A stretch of 64,000 bases of DNA from Pseudomonas sp. StFLB209 (GTDB taxonomy: Bacteria; Pseudomonadota; Gammaproteobacteria; Pseudomonadales; Pseudomonadaceae): the NCBI RefSeq assembly GCF_000829415.1, contig NZ_AP014637.1, forward strand, positions 744,001 through 808,000. The letters are read 5' to 3'. This document shows positions 49,045 through 58,471 of the stretch, in pieces. The notes below the pieces were generated by a model that was not told where the DNA came from, made no database searches, and saw only the letters and a list, made by a program, of their open reading frames with translations. Position numbers and translations under genes: made by a program. Position 1 is the first letter of the stretch, and the number at the start of each line of letters is the position of its first letter.

Positions 49045-50549
49045 AGCTGAACCCTTTGATGGCCGCTGGCATGGGCCTTGGTTTCACCCTGCTGTGGGCC
49101 TGCCCGACGCTGGCCGCCATGACTGAAGAAAAAAACTTCGGCCTGGAAGCGAAGATCACCGCGCAAAGCGAGGATGACCGCGACCTGGGCACCCGCTCCG
49201 GCGGTGACGTCAAGGGTATCGGCCTGGACCTGCGCCCCTGGGTATACGGCGAGCGCGGCAACTGGAGCGGCTACGCCATGGGCCAGGTGGTCACCGCCAC
49301 CGATACCATCCAGACCGACCCGCTGGAACAGACCACCATCGACAGCAATGGCCAGAGCGGCACACAGATCTCCCGCGGTAACGCCAGCGAGCGTGAAGTC
49401 GACAAGACCTACGCCGCGCTGCGTGAATTCTGGATCGGCTACAGCGGCTTCACCCCCTACCCCGGGGAAGTACTCAAATTCGGCCGCCAGCGCCTGCGCA
49501 ACGCTGATGGCCAGTGGCACGACACCAATATCGAAGCGCTGAACTGGACCTTCGACACCACCCTGCTGCGTGCCGAACTGGGTGCCGCTCAGCGTTTCAG
49601 CGAGTACCGCACCGACCTCACCGAACTGGCGCCGGAAGACGAAGACCGTCAGCACCTGTTCGGCTCGGCCAGCTATCAATGGACGCCAGGCCACTGGGCC
49701 GGCATCCGCGCCCACCACAGCCATGACGACGGCAAGCTCAAGCGCAGCGGCGAAGTGCTCGACGATCTGGACAAGACCGCCAATGGCGACCTGACCTGGG
49801 TCGGCCTGAACGTCGACAGCGATGCCTATAACCATCGCAATACCCACACCGTCAATTACTGGGGCAGCCTGACCTGGCTGACCGGTAACCGCGACCAGAT
49901 CGGCGCCAACTACGACAACACCACCGACCAGTATCTGGCCGGCGACAAGACCGGGCGTAACGTCAATGGCTGGGCGACTGACCTGGGCATCCGCCTGCGT
50001 CTGGACCCGCAATGGCAAGTGGGCGCCGCGTACTCGCGCGCCAGCAAGGATTACGAACAGAACGGCCTGGAGAGCAACCGCTCGAACTGGACCGGCACCC
50101 GCTCGCGCGTGCACCGCTTCGGTGAAGCCTTCCAGGGTGAAATGGCCAACGTCGAAAGCGCTTCGCTGTTCGCCTCCTGGCAGTTCAACGAGGAGTACGA
50201 CGCCTCGCTGATCTACCACAAGTTCCGCCGCGTCGATGGCAACGCCGGCATCGGTGGCGCCGGGATCAACCCGACCCGTGAAGTGATCGATGCCAGCGGC
50301 ATCCCGACCAATACCTTCAGCTCCCTGCCGCTGGAAGACGGCCGTAAGGATCTGGGTCAGGAGATGGACCTGGTGGTCACCAAGTACTTCAAACAAGGCC
50401 TGCTGCCGGCAGCGTTGAGCCAGTCGTTCGATGAGCCGTCGGCGCTGGTGCGCCTGCGCGCCGGGGTGTTCAAGCCGGGTGATGCCTATCACGACCAGGT
50501 CGACAGCTACATGCATCGCGCCATTGTCGATGTCATCTGGCGCTTCTGA
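49041..50549 (+). CDS. algE: Alginate export outer-membrane porin
   Basis: A 502-residue outer-membrane protein; signal peptide about 1-26 ([12 protein letters not shown]). The mature part is rich in alternating beta-strand patterns ending in an aromatic (VDVIWRF), as expected for the 18-stranded anion-selective AlgE barrel. Charged Arg residues in the barrel attract the polyuronate. It overlaps algK and lies 26 bp before algG. Confidence 0.97.
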   Translation: MKLNPLMAAGMGLGFTLLWACPTLAAMTEEKNFGLEAKITAQSEDDRDLGTRSGGDVKGIGLDLRPWVYGERGNWSGYAMGQVVTATDTIQTDPLEQTTIDSNGQSGTQISRGNASEREVDKTYAALREFWIGYSGFTPYPGEVLKFGRQRLRNADGQWHDTNIEALNWTFDTTLLRAELGAAQRFSEYRTDLTELAPEDEDRQHLFGSASYQWTPGHWAGIRAHHSHDDGKLKRSGEVLDDLDKTANGDLTWVGLNVDSDAYNHRNTHTVNYWGSLTWLTGNRDQIGANYDNTTDQYLAGDKTGRNVNGWATDLGIRLRLDPQWQVGAAYSRASKDYEQNGLESNRSNWTGTRSRVHRFGEAFQGEMANVESASLFASWQFNEEYDASLIYHKFRRVDGNAGIGGAGINPTREVIDASGIPTNTFSSLPLEDGRKDLGQEMDLVVTKYFKQGLLPAALSQSFDEPSALVRLRAGVFKPGDAYHDQVDSYMHRAIVDVIWRF

Positions 50550-50575
50550 AGCGACGGCCCAAGGAGTGCGATGAA

Positions 50576-52186
50576 ATGAATCGTCAGATCAACAACGCCA
50601 GGCCGCGCCATTGGCCGCATACCCTGCTCGAAAGCGCAGTGCTGGGCAGCGCCTTGCTGGTGGCCAGTGCCGCACTGGCCAACACCCCGGTGGTCAGCGA
50701 ACCGGCCAAGTCGGTGGTCAAGGAGCTGCAACAGGCCAAGACCTACACCATCACCAGCCCACCGGCCGAGCCACTGGCGATGCAGACCCCCGAGCTGCCC
50801 GACCTGTCCGGCTACACCACCGAGGCTGCGCTGCAAAAGATCGACCGCAGCGCCAAAGGCAAGGTGCGTGTGACGCGGATGATGGATGAAGAAACCGGCA
50901 TGAAGGAGTTCGTCGGCGGCGACAACAAGATGGCCGAGTGGGTGGCGCGCCAGCGCGGTATTCCGCAGATCATCGTGGTCGAGAACGGCTATGCCAGCCT
51001 GCAGGATGTGGCCCGCCAGGTGCCCAAACAGATGCTCAGCGAAGTGTCGCCCGGCGTATTCATCGCCCGCGTGCCGATTTTGGTCAAGCAAACCGGCAGC
51101 CTGGAAATCGACAAGCGCACCACCGAACTGCGCCTGTCCCAGGAGCGCGGCGCGTTTCTGGTCAACGAAGGCAAGCTGCTGATCGCCAATACCCAGGTCA
51201 ACGGCTGGAGCGAGACCCGCAACGGCCATTCCACGTGGCGCAAGGCCGGCGAATTCCGCCCGTTCCTGCTTAGCTGGGGCGGCTCGCAGACCTGGATCGC
51301 CAGCAGCAAGATGGCCAGCCTGGGTTATGACCAGAGCAAGTCTTACGGTGTGAGTATTTCCCAGTACACGCCCAATGCGGCCAAGGTGCTTAACCGCCCC
51401 GAGCCGACCGGCTGGATCATTGACTCGGAATTCTCGGACCTGTGGTACGGCTTCTACTGCTATGAAACCGAAAACTTCGTGATCAAGGGCAGCACCTACC
51501 GCGACAACATCGTCTACGGCATCGACCCGCACGACCGCTCGCACGGGCTGATCATCGCCGAGAACACCGTGTACGGAACCAAGAAGAAGCACGGGATCAT
51601 CATCTCCCGCGAGGTGGACAACAGCTTCATCTTTCGCAACAAGAGCTACGACAACAAGCTCTCCGGCGTGGTCCTGGACCGTAACAGCGTCGGCAATATC
51701 GTCGCCTTCAACGAGATTTACCAGAACCACACCGACGGCATCACCCTGTACGAGAGCGGCAACAACCTGTTGTGGGGCAATCGGGTGGTGGCCAACCGTC
51801 GCCACGGTATCAGGGTGCGTAACAGCACCAACATCAAGCTCTACGACAACCTTGCCCTGGGCAATGGCCTGATGGGCGTCTACGGCCACATCAAGGACTT
51901 GAACGACACCGACCGCGACATCGACCTGGACCCGTTCGACGCCGAAGTTTCGCTGATCGTGGTCGGCGGCCAGCTGGCCAGCAACGGTTCCGGCCCGCTG
52001 GCAATCGACTCGCCGCTGAGCGTCGAACTCTACAACGTGGCCATGCTGGCACCGACCAAAAGCAATGGCATCACCTTCAACGGCGTACTGGGCGAGAACC
52101 AGGAGCAGATCCTCGATCTGCTGGTGCGCCAGAAACGCGCCGTACTGATCGATCCCGTCGAAAGCCAGAGCGAGCTGCGCCCATGA
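50576..52186 (+). CDS. algG: Mannuronan C5-epimerase
   Basis: A 536-residue periplasmic enzyme that converts mannuronate to guluronate in the growing polymer. A signal peptide (cleavage near ALA-NTPV, about residue 34) precedes a right-handed beta-helix with CASH/parallel beta repeats. The catalytic motif DPHD is at 317-320, with H319 at the catalytic position described for Pseudomonas AlgG. It is also part of the scaffold that protects alginate from AlgL. It is followed directly by algX. Confidence 0.97.
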   Translation: MNRQINNARPRHWPHTLLESAVLGSALLVASAALANTPVVSEPAKSVVKELQQAKTYTITSPPAEPLAMQTPELPDLSGYTTEAALQKIDRSAKGKVRVTRMMDEETGMKEFVGGDNKMAEWVARQRGIPQIIVVENGYASLQDVARQVPKQMLSEVSPGVFIARVPILVKQTGSLEIDKRTTELRLSQERGAFLVNEGKLLIANTQVNGWSETRNGHSTWRKAGEFRPFLLSWGGSQTWIASSKMASLGYDQSKSYGVSISQYTPNAAKVLNRPEPTGWIIDSEFSDLWYGFYCYETENFVIKGSTYRDNIVYGIDPHDRSHGLIIAENTVYGTKKKHGIIISREVDNSFIFRNKSYDNKLSGVVLDRNSVGNIVAFNEIYQNHTDGITLYESGNNLLWGNRVVANRRHGIRVRNSTNIKLYDNLALGNGLMGVYGHIKDLNDTDRDIDLDPFDAEVSLIVVGGQLASNGSGPLAIDSPLSVELYNVAMLAPTKSNGITFNGVLGENQEQILDLLVRQKRAVLIDPVESQSELRP

Positions 52187-52200
52187 GCCGAGAGACTTCC

Positions 52201-53640
52201 ATGCATAGCCACCTGATCAAATGGCTGGGCCTGTCCAGCCTGACCCTGGGCCTGATGGCCGCTGCCGGCGCTGCGCGTGCCGACGACAGCCTGGCACCGG
52301 ACTTCACTGCCGAGCCATGCTGCCAACTGTGCCCGGCCGCCCATGATGCCAGTAACTACACCACCCGCTATCAGCAGAACTTCACCACCCTGATTCAGGC
52401 TGAGGGCGACTGGCTGTTCCGTACCAAAGAAGACCTGCGCACCGAGTTCGACACCACGCCGGCCGGCTATAAGCGCCTGCAAGAACTGCAACGCGCCTTC
52501 AAGCGCAAGGGCATCGACCTGGTGGTGGTCTATCAGCCAACCCGTGGCATGGTCGACCGCAACAAGCTGTTGCCGCAGGACCGCGCCAAATACGACTACG
52601 ACACCGCGCTGAAGAATTACCAGGCGATGCTCGGCCGCTTCAGCAAGATGGGTTACTGGGTTCCGGACCTGAGCCCGCTGACCAGTGAAACCCAAGACCA
52701 TGATTTCTACTTCCGTGGTGACCAGCACTGGACCCCTTATGGCGCCCAGCGCACCGCCAAGGTGGTGGCCGAGACGGTGAAGCAGATCCCGGGCTTCGAC
52801 GAGATTCCCAAGCGCGAATTCGAAAGCCACAAATCCGGGCGCATGGGCAAGACCGGCACCCTGCACAACATGGCCGGCCAACTGTGTGGCACCAGCTATG
52901 CGATCCAGTACATGGACCAGTTCGCCACTGAGCCCAAGGGCGAAGCCGGTGACGGCGACCTGTTCGGTGACTCGGGTAACCCGAAGATCACCCTGGTCGG
53001 CACCAGCCACAGCGGCAAGAACTACAACTTCGGCGGTTTCCTGCAGGAATACATCGGTGCCGACGTGCTCAACGTGGCCTTCCCCGGTGGCGGCCTGGAA
53101 GGCGCGATGATCCAGTATCTGGGCAGCGAAGACTTCCACAACAATCCGCCGAAAATCATCGTCTGGGAATTCTCGCCACTGTATCGCCTGGACCAGGACA
53201 GTATCTGGCGGCAGATGTTTGCCCTGCTTGATGACGGCTGCGATGCCAAGCCTGCGGTGCTCAGCGCCGAAACCAGCCTCAAGCCCGGTAACAACGAAGT
53301 GCTGGTCAACGGCAAGAACGGCATCAAGGACATTCGCAACTCGGCCAACCGGGTCGACATCCAGTTTGAAGACACGTCGGTAAAAACCCTCAAGGCGCGC
53401 CTGTGGTACATGAACGGCCGCCATGAAGACCTGAAGATCGAAAAACCGGAAACCGCCGACACTGATGGACGCTTCGCCTTCGACCTGCGCGAAGACGAAG
53501 ACTGGGCCAGCCAGCAACTGCTGGCCCTGGAAATCGAAGGACCCGAAGCAGGTAGTGAGCCACAGAAAGTCAAAGCCCAGGTGTGCAAACGCAATGCATT
53601 GCCAGGTACCCAACAGCATTCTGCGCAAGCCGGATTATGA
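52201..53640 (+). CDS. algX: Alginate O-acetyltransferase AlgX
   Basis: A 479-residue periplasmic protein with an N-terminal SGNH-like domain and a C-terminal carbohydrate-binding module. It acetylates the polymer and is needed for export. With the ATG at 52201 the triad falls at D174, H176 (GDQHWTPYG) and S269 (GTSHSG), the same numbers as in P. aeruginosa, which supports this start. An alternative ATG at 52183 overlaps the algG stop. The signal peptide is SLTLGLMAAAGAARA. Confidence 0.96.
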   Translation: MHSHLIKWLGLSSLTLGLMAAAGAARADDSLAPDFTAEPCCQLCPAAHDASNYTTRYQQNFTTLIQAEGDWLFRTKEDLRTEFDTTPAGYKRLQELQRAFKRKGIDLVVVYQPTRGMVDRNKLLPQDRAKYDYDTALKNYQAMLGRFSKMGYWVPDLSPLTSETQDHDFYFRGDQHWTPYGAQRTAKVVAETVKQIPGFDEIPKREFESHKSGRMGKTGTLHNMAGQLCGTSYAIQYMDQFATEPKGEAGDGDLFGDSGNPKITLVGTSHSGKNYNFGGFLQEYIGADVLNVAFPGGGLEGAMIQYLGSEDFHNNPPKIIVWEFSPLYRLDQDSIWRQMFALLDDGCDAKPAVLSAETSLKPGNNEVLVNGKNGIKDIRNSANRVDIQFEDTSVKTLKARLWYMNGRHEDLKIEKPETADTDGRFAFDLREDEDWASQQLLALEIEGPEAGSEPQKVKAQVCKRNALPGTQQHSAQAGL

Positions 53641-53648
53641 GGTGACTT

Positions 53649-54773
53649 ATGCAGATATCCCGACCTGTCCGCCCCGCCCTGCTGTCGCTGGCCATCCTGG
53701 CCGCGACCGCCTGGAGCGGCGCGGCTGCGGCAGCAGCGCCGCTGATTCCGCCCCAAGGTTACTCGGCCCCCATCGAGAAGATGAAAACCGGCGATCACAA
53801 CTTCAGTTGTGCCGCCATCCCGCAGCCGTACACCGGTGCGTTGGTGTTTCGCAGCAAATACGAGGGCTCCGACAAGGCCCGTGCAACCCTTAACGAAGAC
53901 GCAGAAAAAGCCTTTCGTAACGCCACCCAGGACATCACCGACCTGGAGCGCGGGGTGAGCAAGGTGGTCATGCAATACATGCGTGACGGCCGCCCCGAGC
54001 AGCTTGATTGCGCGCTCAACATCCTGACCACCTGGGCCCGCGCCGGTGCGCTTGAGTCGCAGGAGTTCAACCATACCGGCAAGTCGATGCGCAAATGGGC
54101 GCTGGGCAGCATGTCGGCGGCATACCTGCGGCTGAAGTTCTCCGACTCGCGGCCGCTGGCCAACCATCAGCAGCAGGCTCAGGAAATCGAAGCCTGGTTC
54201 AGCAAGCTCGGTGACCTGGTGATCAGCGACTGGAGCAACCTGCCGCTGGAAAAAATCAACAACCACTCGTACTGGGCCGCCTGGTCAGTCATGGCCACCG
54301 CCGTGGCGACCAACCGCCGCGACCTGTTCGACTGGGCCGTCAAAGAGTTCCGGGTCGCCGCCAATCAGGTCAGCCCGGAAGGTTTCCTGCCCAATGAAAT
54401 GAAACGTCGCCAACGCGCGCTGGCTTATCACAACTACGCCCTGCCGCCGCTGGCGATGGTCGCCAGTTTCGCCCGCGCCAATGGTGTGGACCTGCGCCAG
54501 GAAAACAACGCGGCGTTGCAGCGCCTGGCCCAACGGGTGCTTGAAGGGGTACGCGACCCGGACGAGTTTGCCGACCGTGGTGGCGAGAAGCAGGACATGA
54601 CGGATCTGAAAAAAGATCCGAAATTCGCCTGGCTGGAACCGTACTGCAGCCTCTACACCTGTGATGCCCAGGTGCTGGAGGAAAAGCACGAAAAGCAGCC
54701 GTTCAAGACCTTCCGCCTGGGCGGGGACCTGACCCGGGTCTATGACCCTAATCACGACCGTGACAACCAGTGA
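53649..54773 (+). CDS. algL: Alginate lyase
   Basis: A 374-residue periplasmic polysaccharide lyase (PL5). Signal peptide about 1-29. The catalytic segment NNHSYWAAW gives N205 and H206. It cleaves alginate by beta-elimination and clears polymer that leaks into the periplasm. It starts 8 bp after algX. A REPIN stem-loop follows its stop codon, before algI. Confidence 0.97.
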   Translation: MQISRPVRPALLSLAILAATAWSGAAAAAAPLIPPQGYSAPIEKMKTGDHNFSCAAIPQPYTGALVFRSKYEGSDKARATLNEDAEKAFRNATQDITDLERGVSKVVMQYMRDGRPEQLDCALNILTTWARAGALESQEFNHTGKSMRKWALGSMSAAYLRLKFSDSRPLANHQQQAQEIEAWFSKLGDLVISDWSNLPLEKINNHSYWAAWSVMATAVATNRRDLFDWAVKEFRVAANQVSPEGFLPNEMKRRQRALAYHNYALPPLAMVASFARANGVDLRQENNAALQRLAQRVLEGVRDPDEFADRGGEKQDMTDLKKDPKFAWLEPYCSLYTCDAQVLEEKHEKQPFKTFRLGGDLTRVYDPNHDRDNQ

Positions 54774-54785
54774 TTGGGTAACACC

Positions 54786-54846
54786 GTAGGAGCGGCTTGA
54801 GCCGCGAATGATTCACAGCGAATTTCGCGGCTCAAGCCGCTCCTAC
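54786..54846. repeat. REPIN inside the alginate operon (algL-algI gap)
   Basis: Two REP copies face each other: a perfect 23-bp inverted repeat starting GTAGGAGCGGCTTGAGCCGC (54786-54808) and ending at 54846, with a 15-nt loop. It is the GTAGGAGCGGCTTGAGCCGCGAA class, also present singly at 60510-60532. In the mRNA it would form a very stable hairpin. G-rich tracts (GGGGGG, GGGGGGG) follow at 54881-54896. Confidence 0.92.
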
Positions 54847-54933
54847 AGATAGCAATGCGATGTCCCTCCTGTTTTTCATGGGGGGTTTGGGGGGGCATTG
54901 GCCCTTATTGCCGGACTGACGGAGTAAAGACGG

Positions 54934-56487
54934 ATGGTGTTTTCATCCAACGTGTTCCTGTTCCTGTTCTTGCCGATCTTCCTCGGCTTGTACTACGTGA
55001 GCGGGCAACGCTACCGCAACCTGCTGTTGCTGATCGCCAGCTACATTTTCTACGCCTGGTGGCGTATCGACTTCCTGAGCCTGTTCATCGCCGTTACGGT
55101 GTGGAACTACTGGATCGGCCTGAAGGTGGGCGCCGCCGGGGTACGGACCAAGACGGCGCAGCGCTGGCTGCTGTTGGGGGTGGCGGTCGACCTGTGCATC
55201 CTGGGCTACTTCAAGTACGCCAACTTCGGTGTCGACAGCCTCAACGCCATCATGACGTCCATGGGCCTGGAGCCGTTCATCCTGACCCACGTACTGTTGC
55301 CGATCGGTATCTCGTTCTACATCTTCGAGTCCATCAGCTACATCATCGACGTCTACCGGGGTGACACACCGGCGACCCGTAACCTGATCGACTTTGCCGC
55401 GTTCGTAGCGATCTTCCCGCACCTGATCGCCGGTCCCGTACTGCGTTTTCGTGACCTGGCCGACCAGTTCAACAACCGCACCCACACCCTGGACAAGTTC
55501 TCCGAAGGCTGCACGCGGTTCATGCAGGGCTTCATCAAGAAGGTGTTCATCGCCGACACCCTGGCCGTGGTCGCCGACCATTGCTTCGCGCTGGAGAACC
55601 CCAGCACCGGTGATGCGTGGCTGGGTGCGCTGGCCTATACCGCACAGCTGTACTTCGACTTCTCCGGCTACAGCGACATGGCCATCGGCCTGGGCCTGAT
55701 GATGGGCTTTCGCTTCATGGAGAACTTCAAACAGCCGTACATCAGCCAGTCGATCACCGAATTCTGGCGGCGCTGGCACATCAGCCTGTCGACCTGGCTG
55801 CGTGACTACCTGTACATCACCCTGGGCGGCAACCGCGGCGGCAAGATCGCCACCTACCGCAACCTGTTCCTGACCATGCTGCTTGGCGGCCTGTGGCACG
55901 GCGCAAACATCACCTACGTGATCTGGGGCGCCTGGCACGGTATCTGGCTGGCCATCGAGAAAGCCGTGGGCATCAACACCAAGCCTTACAGCTTCAACGT
56001 GATCCGCTGGGCGTTCACCTTCCTGCTGGTGGTCATCGGCTGGGTGATCTTCCGTGCCGAGAACCTGCACGTCGCCACCCGTATGTACAGCGCGATGTTC
56101 AGCTTCAGCGACTGGCAGTTGTCGGAACTGACCCGCGCCAACCTGACCGGTCTGCAGATCGCAACCATGGTGCTGGCTTACGCGACCCTGGCGTTCTTTG
56201 GCCTGCGCGACTTCTACAGCGACCGGCCGGCCAAACAAGGCAAAGCCAAGGCCGACGGCCCGGCCACTGACCAGCCTGGCACCATCAAGGCGGTCCCGGG
56301 TGATGCAGCTGGCAGCATCCATGAGCCGGGCTTCACCGTGGGCCGCGAAGCCAATGTGCAGGCGGCCTACTGGCAGGCTGACTGGCCACGCTACGCGATG
56401 CGCGTGCTGGTGTTGCTGCTGTTCATCGCATCGATCCTGAAACTGTCGGCGCAGAGTTTCTCGCCGTTCCTGTACTTCCAGTTCTGA
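54934..56487 (+). CDS. algI: Alginate O-acetylation membrane protein (MBOAT)
   Basis: A 517-residue polytopic MBOAT protein thought to carry acetyl groups across the inner membrane. The invariant His is residue 322 in GGLWHGANITYV, the same number as in P. aeruginosa AlgI, and a second conserved His follows in GAWHGIWLAIEK. About ten to twelve helices are predicted. A polar loop before the last helix (about 430-480) is Lys/Asp/Gly-rich. First gene after the REPIN; algJ and algF follow at 10 and 13 bp. Confidence 0.97.
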   Translation: MVFSSNVFLFLFLPIFLGLYYVSGQRYRNLLLLIASYIFYAWWRIDFLSLFIAVTVWNYWIGLKVGAAGVRTKTAQRWLLLGVAVDLCILGYFKYANFGVDSLNAIMTSMGLEPFILTHVLLPIGISFYIFESISYIIDVYRGDTPATRNLIDFAAFVAIFPHLIAGPVLRFRDLADQFNNRTHTLDKFSEGCTRFMQGFIKKVFIADTLAVVADHCFALENPSTGDAWLGALAYTAQLYFDFSGYSDMAIGLGLMMGFRFMENFKQPYISQSITEFWRRWHISLSTWLRDYLYITLGGNRGGKIATYRNLFLTMLLGGLWHGANITYVIWGAWHGIWLAIEKAVGINTKPYSFNVIRWAFTFLLVVIGWVIFRAENLHVATRMYSAMFSFSDWQLSELTRANLTGLQIATMVLAYATLAFFGLRDFYSDRPAKQGKAKADGPATDQPGTIKAVPGDAAGSIHEPGFTVGREANVQAAYWQADWPRYAMRVLVLLLFIASILKLSAQSFSPFLYFQF

Positions 56488-56497
56488 GGAGCCTGAC

Positions 56498-57670
56498 ATG
56501 ACCCGTTCATTACGCATCCTCTACATCGCGGTATTCATGAGCCTGCTGATCGTGCTGGGGCTCTGGTCGCTGGGCAGTTTCGCCAGCTTCACCAAGACCC
56601 CACAGCAGACGGTACTCAACGGACGCTGGACCAAGGCGGTGGAAACTCATTACGACGATGAGTTTCCGATCAAGCGCCTGAGCACCAACTTGTGGGCGGC
56701 GCTGGACTACAAGCTGTTCAACGAGGGCCGCCCCGGTGTAGTCCTGGGTGAGGACCAGTGGCTGTTCACCGATGAAGAGTTTGACGCCATCGCCGGCGGC
56801 GAAAAGAACCTGGCCGACAACCTGGCACTGGTTCGCGGTGTGCAAGACACCCTGAACAAACAGGACGTGAAGCTGGTGCTGGCGATCATTCCGGCCAAGA
56901 CCCGTCTGTACCCGGAGCACATCGGTGAACACACCCCGGCGCGCCTGCATGCCGATCTGTACCAGCGCTTCCATCAACAGGTCGCCCAGGCCGGCATTCT
57001 TGCCCCTGACCTGCTGCAACCGCTCAAGGACGCCAAGCAGCGTGGCCAGGTATTCCTGCGCACCGACACCCACTGGACCCCGCTGGGTGCCGAAGTCGCC
57101 GCGCAGCAACTGGGTATGGCCATTGACCGCCAGGTGCAACTCAATGGTGAGCAGACCTTCGTCACCGCTGAGCAAGGCACTGCCGAGTACAAGGGCGACC
57201 TGACCAACTTCCTGCCGCTCGATCCGCTGTTCAGCAACCTGCTGCCCAAACCCGATGCCCTGCAAAAGCGCAACACCGAAGCAGTCGGCGGTGCCAGTGA
57301 AGGTGACGAGGCGCTGTTCGCCGACAGCGAAATCCCGGTAGGCCTGGTGGGCACCAGCTACAGCGCCAACCCGAACTGGAACTTCCTGGGGGCACTCAAG
57401 CAGGCGCTGCGCAGTGATGTCGTCAACTACGCCGAAGACGGTCACGGCCCGGTGCTGCCGATGCTCAAGTACCTGCAGACCGAAGAATTCAAAAACAACG
57501 CACCACAAGTGGTGATCTGGGAATTCCCCGAGCGCTACCTGCCGGTACACAACGACCTGGGTGAATTCGATGCCAACTGGATCGCCCAACTGAAGAAGCC
57601 GCAAGCCAGCCAGGACAACCTGGCACAGAACACCCAACCATCCGAGTCGCCCGAGCGGGCGCAAAACTGA
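56498..57670 (+). CDS. algJ: Alginate O-acetyltransferase AlgJ
   Basis: A 390-residue SGNH-like acetyltransferase anchored by an N-terminal helix (LYIAVFMSLLIVLGLWSLG) and facing the periplasm. The motif DTHW gives D190 and H192, and the nucleophile is in GTSYS (S287). It is a paralogue of the N-terminal domain of AlgX. It probably relays acetyl groups from AlgI toward AlgX/AlgF. Confidence 0.96.
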   Translation: MTRSLRILYIAVFMSLLIVLGLWSLGSFASFTKTPQQTVLNGRWTKAVETHYDDEFPIKRLSTNLWAALDYKLFNEGRPGVVLGEDQWLFTDEEFDAIAGGEKNLADNLALVRGVQDTLNKQDVKLVLAIIPAKTRLYPEHIGEHTPARLHADLYQRFHQQVAQAGILAPDLLQPLKDAKQRGQVFLRTDTHWTPLGAEVAAQQLGMAIDRQVQLNGEQTFVTAEQGTAEYKGDLTNFLPLDPLFSNLLPKPDALQKRNTEAVGGASEGDEALFADSEIPVGLVGTSYSANPNWNFLGALKQALRSDVVNYAEDGHGPVLPMLKYLQTEEFKNNAPQVVIWEFPERYLPVHNDLGEFDANWIAQLKKPQASQDNLAQNTQPSESPERAQN

Positions 57671-57683
57671 GAGGACTGCCCTT

Positions 57684-58367
57684 ATGACCTTGAAGACCAC
57701 TGCCAATCGTTCGGCCAACACCACCCTGATCAAGCGCTGCGCGCTGGCCATGAGCCTGAGCCTGGGACTGGGCATCGCCGCACTGCCGGTGCAGGCCGCC
57801 GGTGACGCCGCCCTGTACGGCCCGACCGCCCCGAAAGGCTCGACCTTCGTGCGGGTCTATAACGCCAGCAACAGCGAAGTCAGCGCCAGCGTCGGCAACA
57901 CGGCGCTCAATGACGTCGCGCCGCTGGGCAGCACTGCATTCAGCTTCATGCCAGGCGGCGACTACACCGCCAAACTCGGCAGCCAGAGCGTCCCGGTGAA
58001 GCTGGCCAGCGATCATTACTACACCCTGGTCAATCACGCCAACGGCAAACCGCAACTGGTCGAGGAAGCGCCGTTCAAGAACAAGCAGAAGTCTCTGGTG
58101 CGCCTGCAAAACCTCAGCGACCAGCCACTGACCCTGAAAACCGCCGACGGCAAGACCGACGTGGTCAAGAGCGTCGCGGCCAAGGGCACTGGCGAGCGTG
58201 AAATCAACCCGGTGAAGGTCAGCCTGGCGCTGTACAACGGCGACAAAAAAGTCTCTGACGTCAAACCGGTCGCCCTGGAGCGCGGTGAGGCAGCGGTGCT
58301 GTACGTCACCGGCAGTGGCAGCAGCCTGTCGCCGGTGTGGGTCAAGCCACCGGTTGAAACTCGCTAA
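57684..58367 (+). CDS. algF: Alginate O-acetylation adaptor protein AlgF
   Basis: A 227-residue periplasmic protein with a signal peptide (ALAMSLSLGLGIAALPVQAA region) and two beta-rich domains. The pattern GSTFVRVYNASNSEVSASVG is typical. It is required for O-acetylation and contacts AlgJ and AlgX. No catalytic motif is seen. Followed by a 104-bp gap with a hairpin before algA. Confidence 0.95.
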   Translation: MTLKTTANRSANTTLIKRCALAMSLSLGLGIAALPVQAAGDAALYGPTAPKGSTFVRVYNASNSEVSASVGNTALNDVAPLGSTAFSFMPGGDYTAKLGSQSVPVKLASDHYYTLVNHANGKPQLVEEAPFKNKQKSLVRLQNLSDQPLTLKTADGKTDVVKSVAAKGTGEREINPVKVSLALYNGDKKVSDVKPVALERGEAAVLYVTGSGSSLSPVWVKPPVETR

Positions 58368-58378
58368 CCCGATTGCTG

Positions 58379-58398
58379 CCCCGGCTCTTGCCGGGGCT
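58379..58398 (+). promoter_or_regulatory. Stem-loop between algF and algA
   Basis: GCCCCGGC (58379-58386) pairs with GCCGGGGC (58391-58398), loop TCTT. No T tract. It could partly separate algA expression; no internal promoter was assigned. Confidence 0.6.
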
Positions 58399-58471
58399 CT
58401 GGAACAACAACAAGACGCAAGAATGGCAGTACCCGTACAGCCCCTATTGAATACTTCGGAGATGCAGAAAA

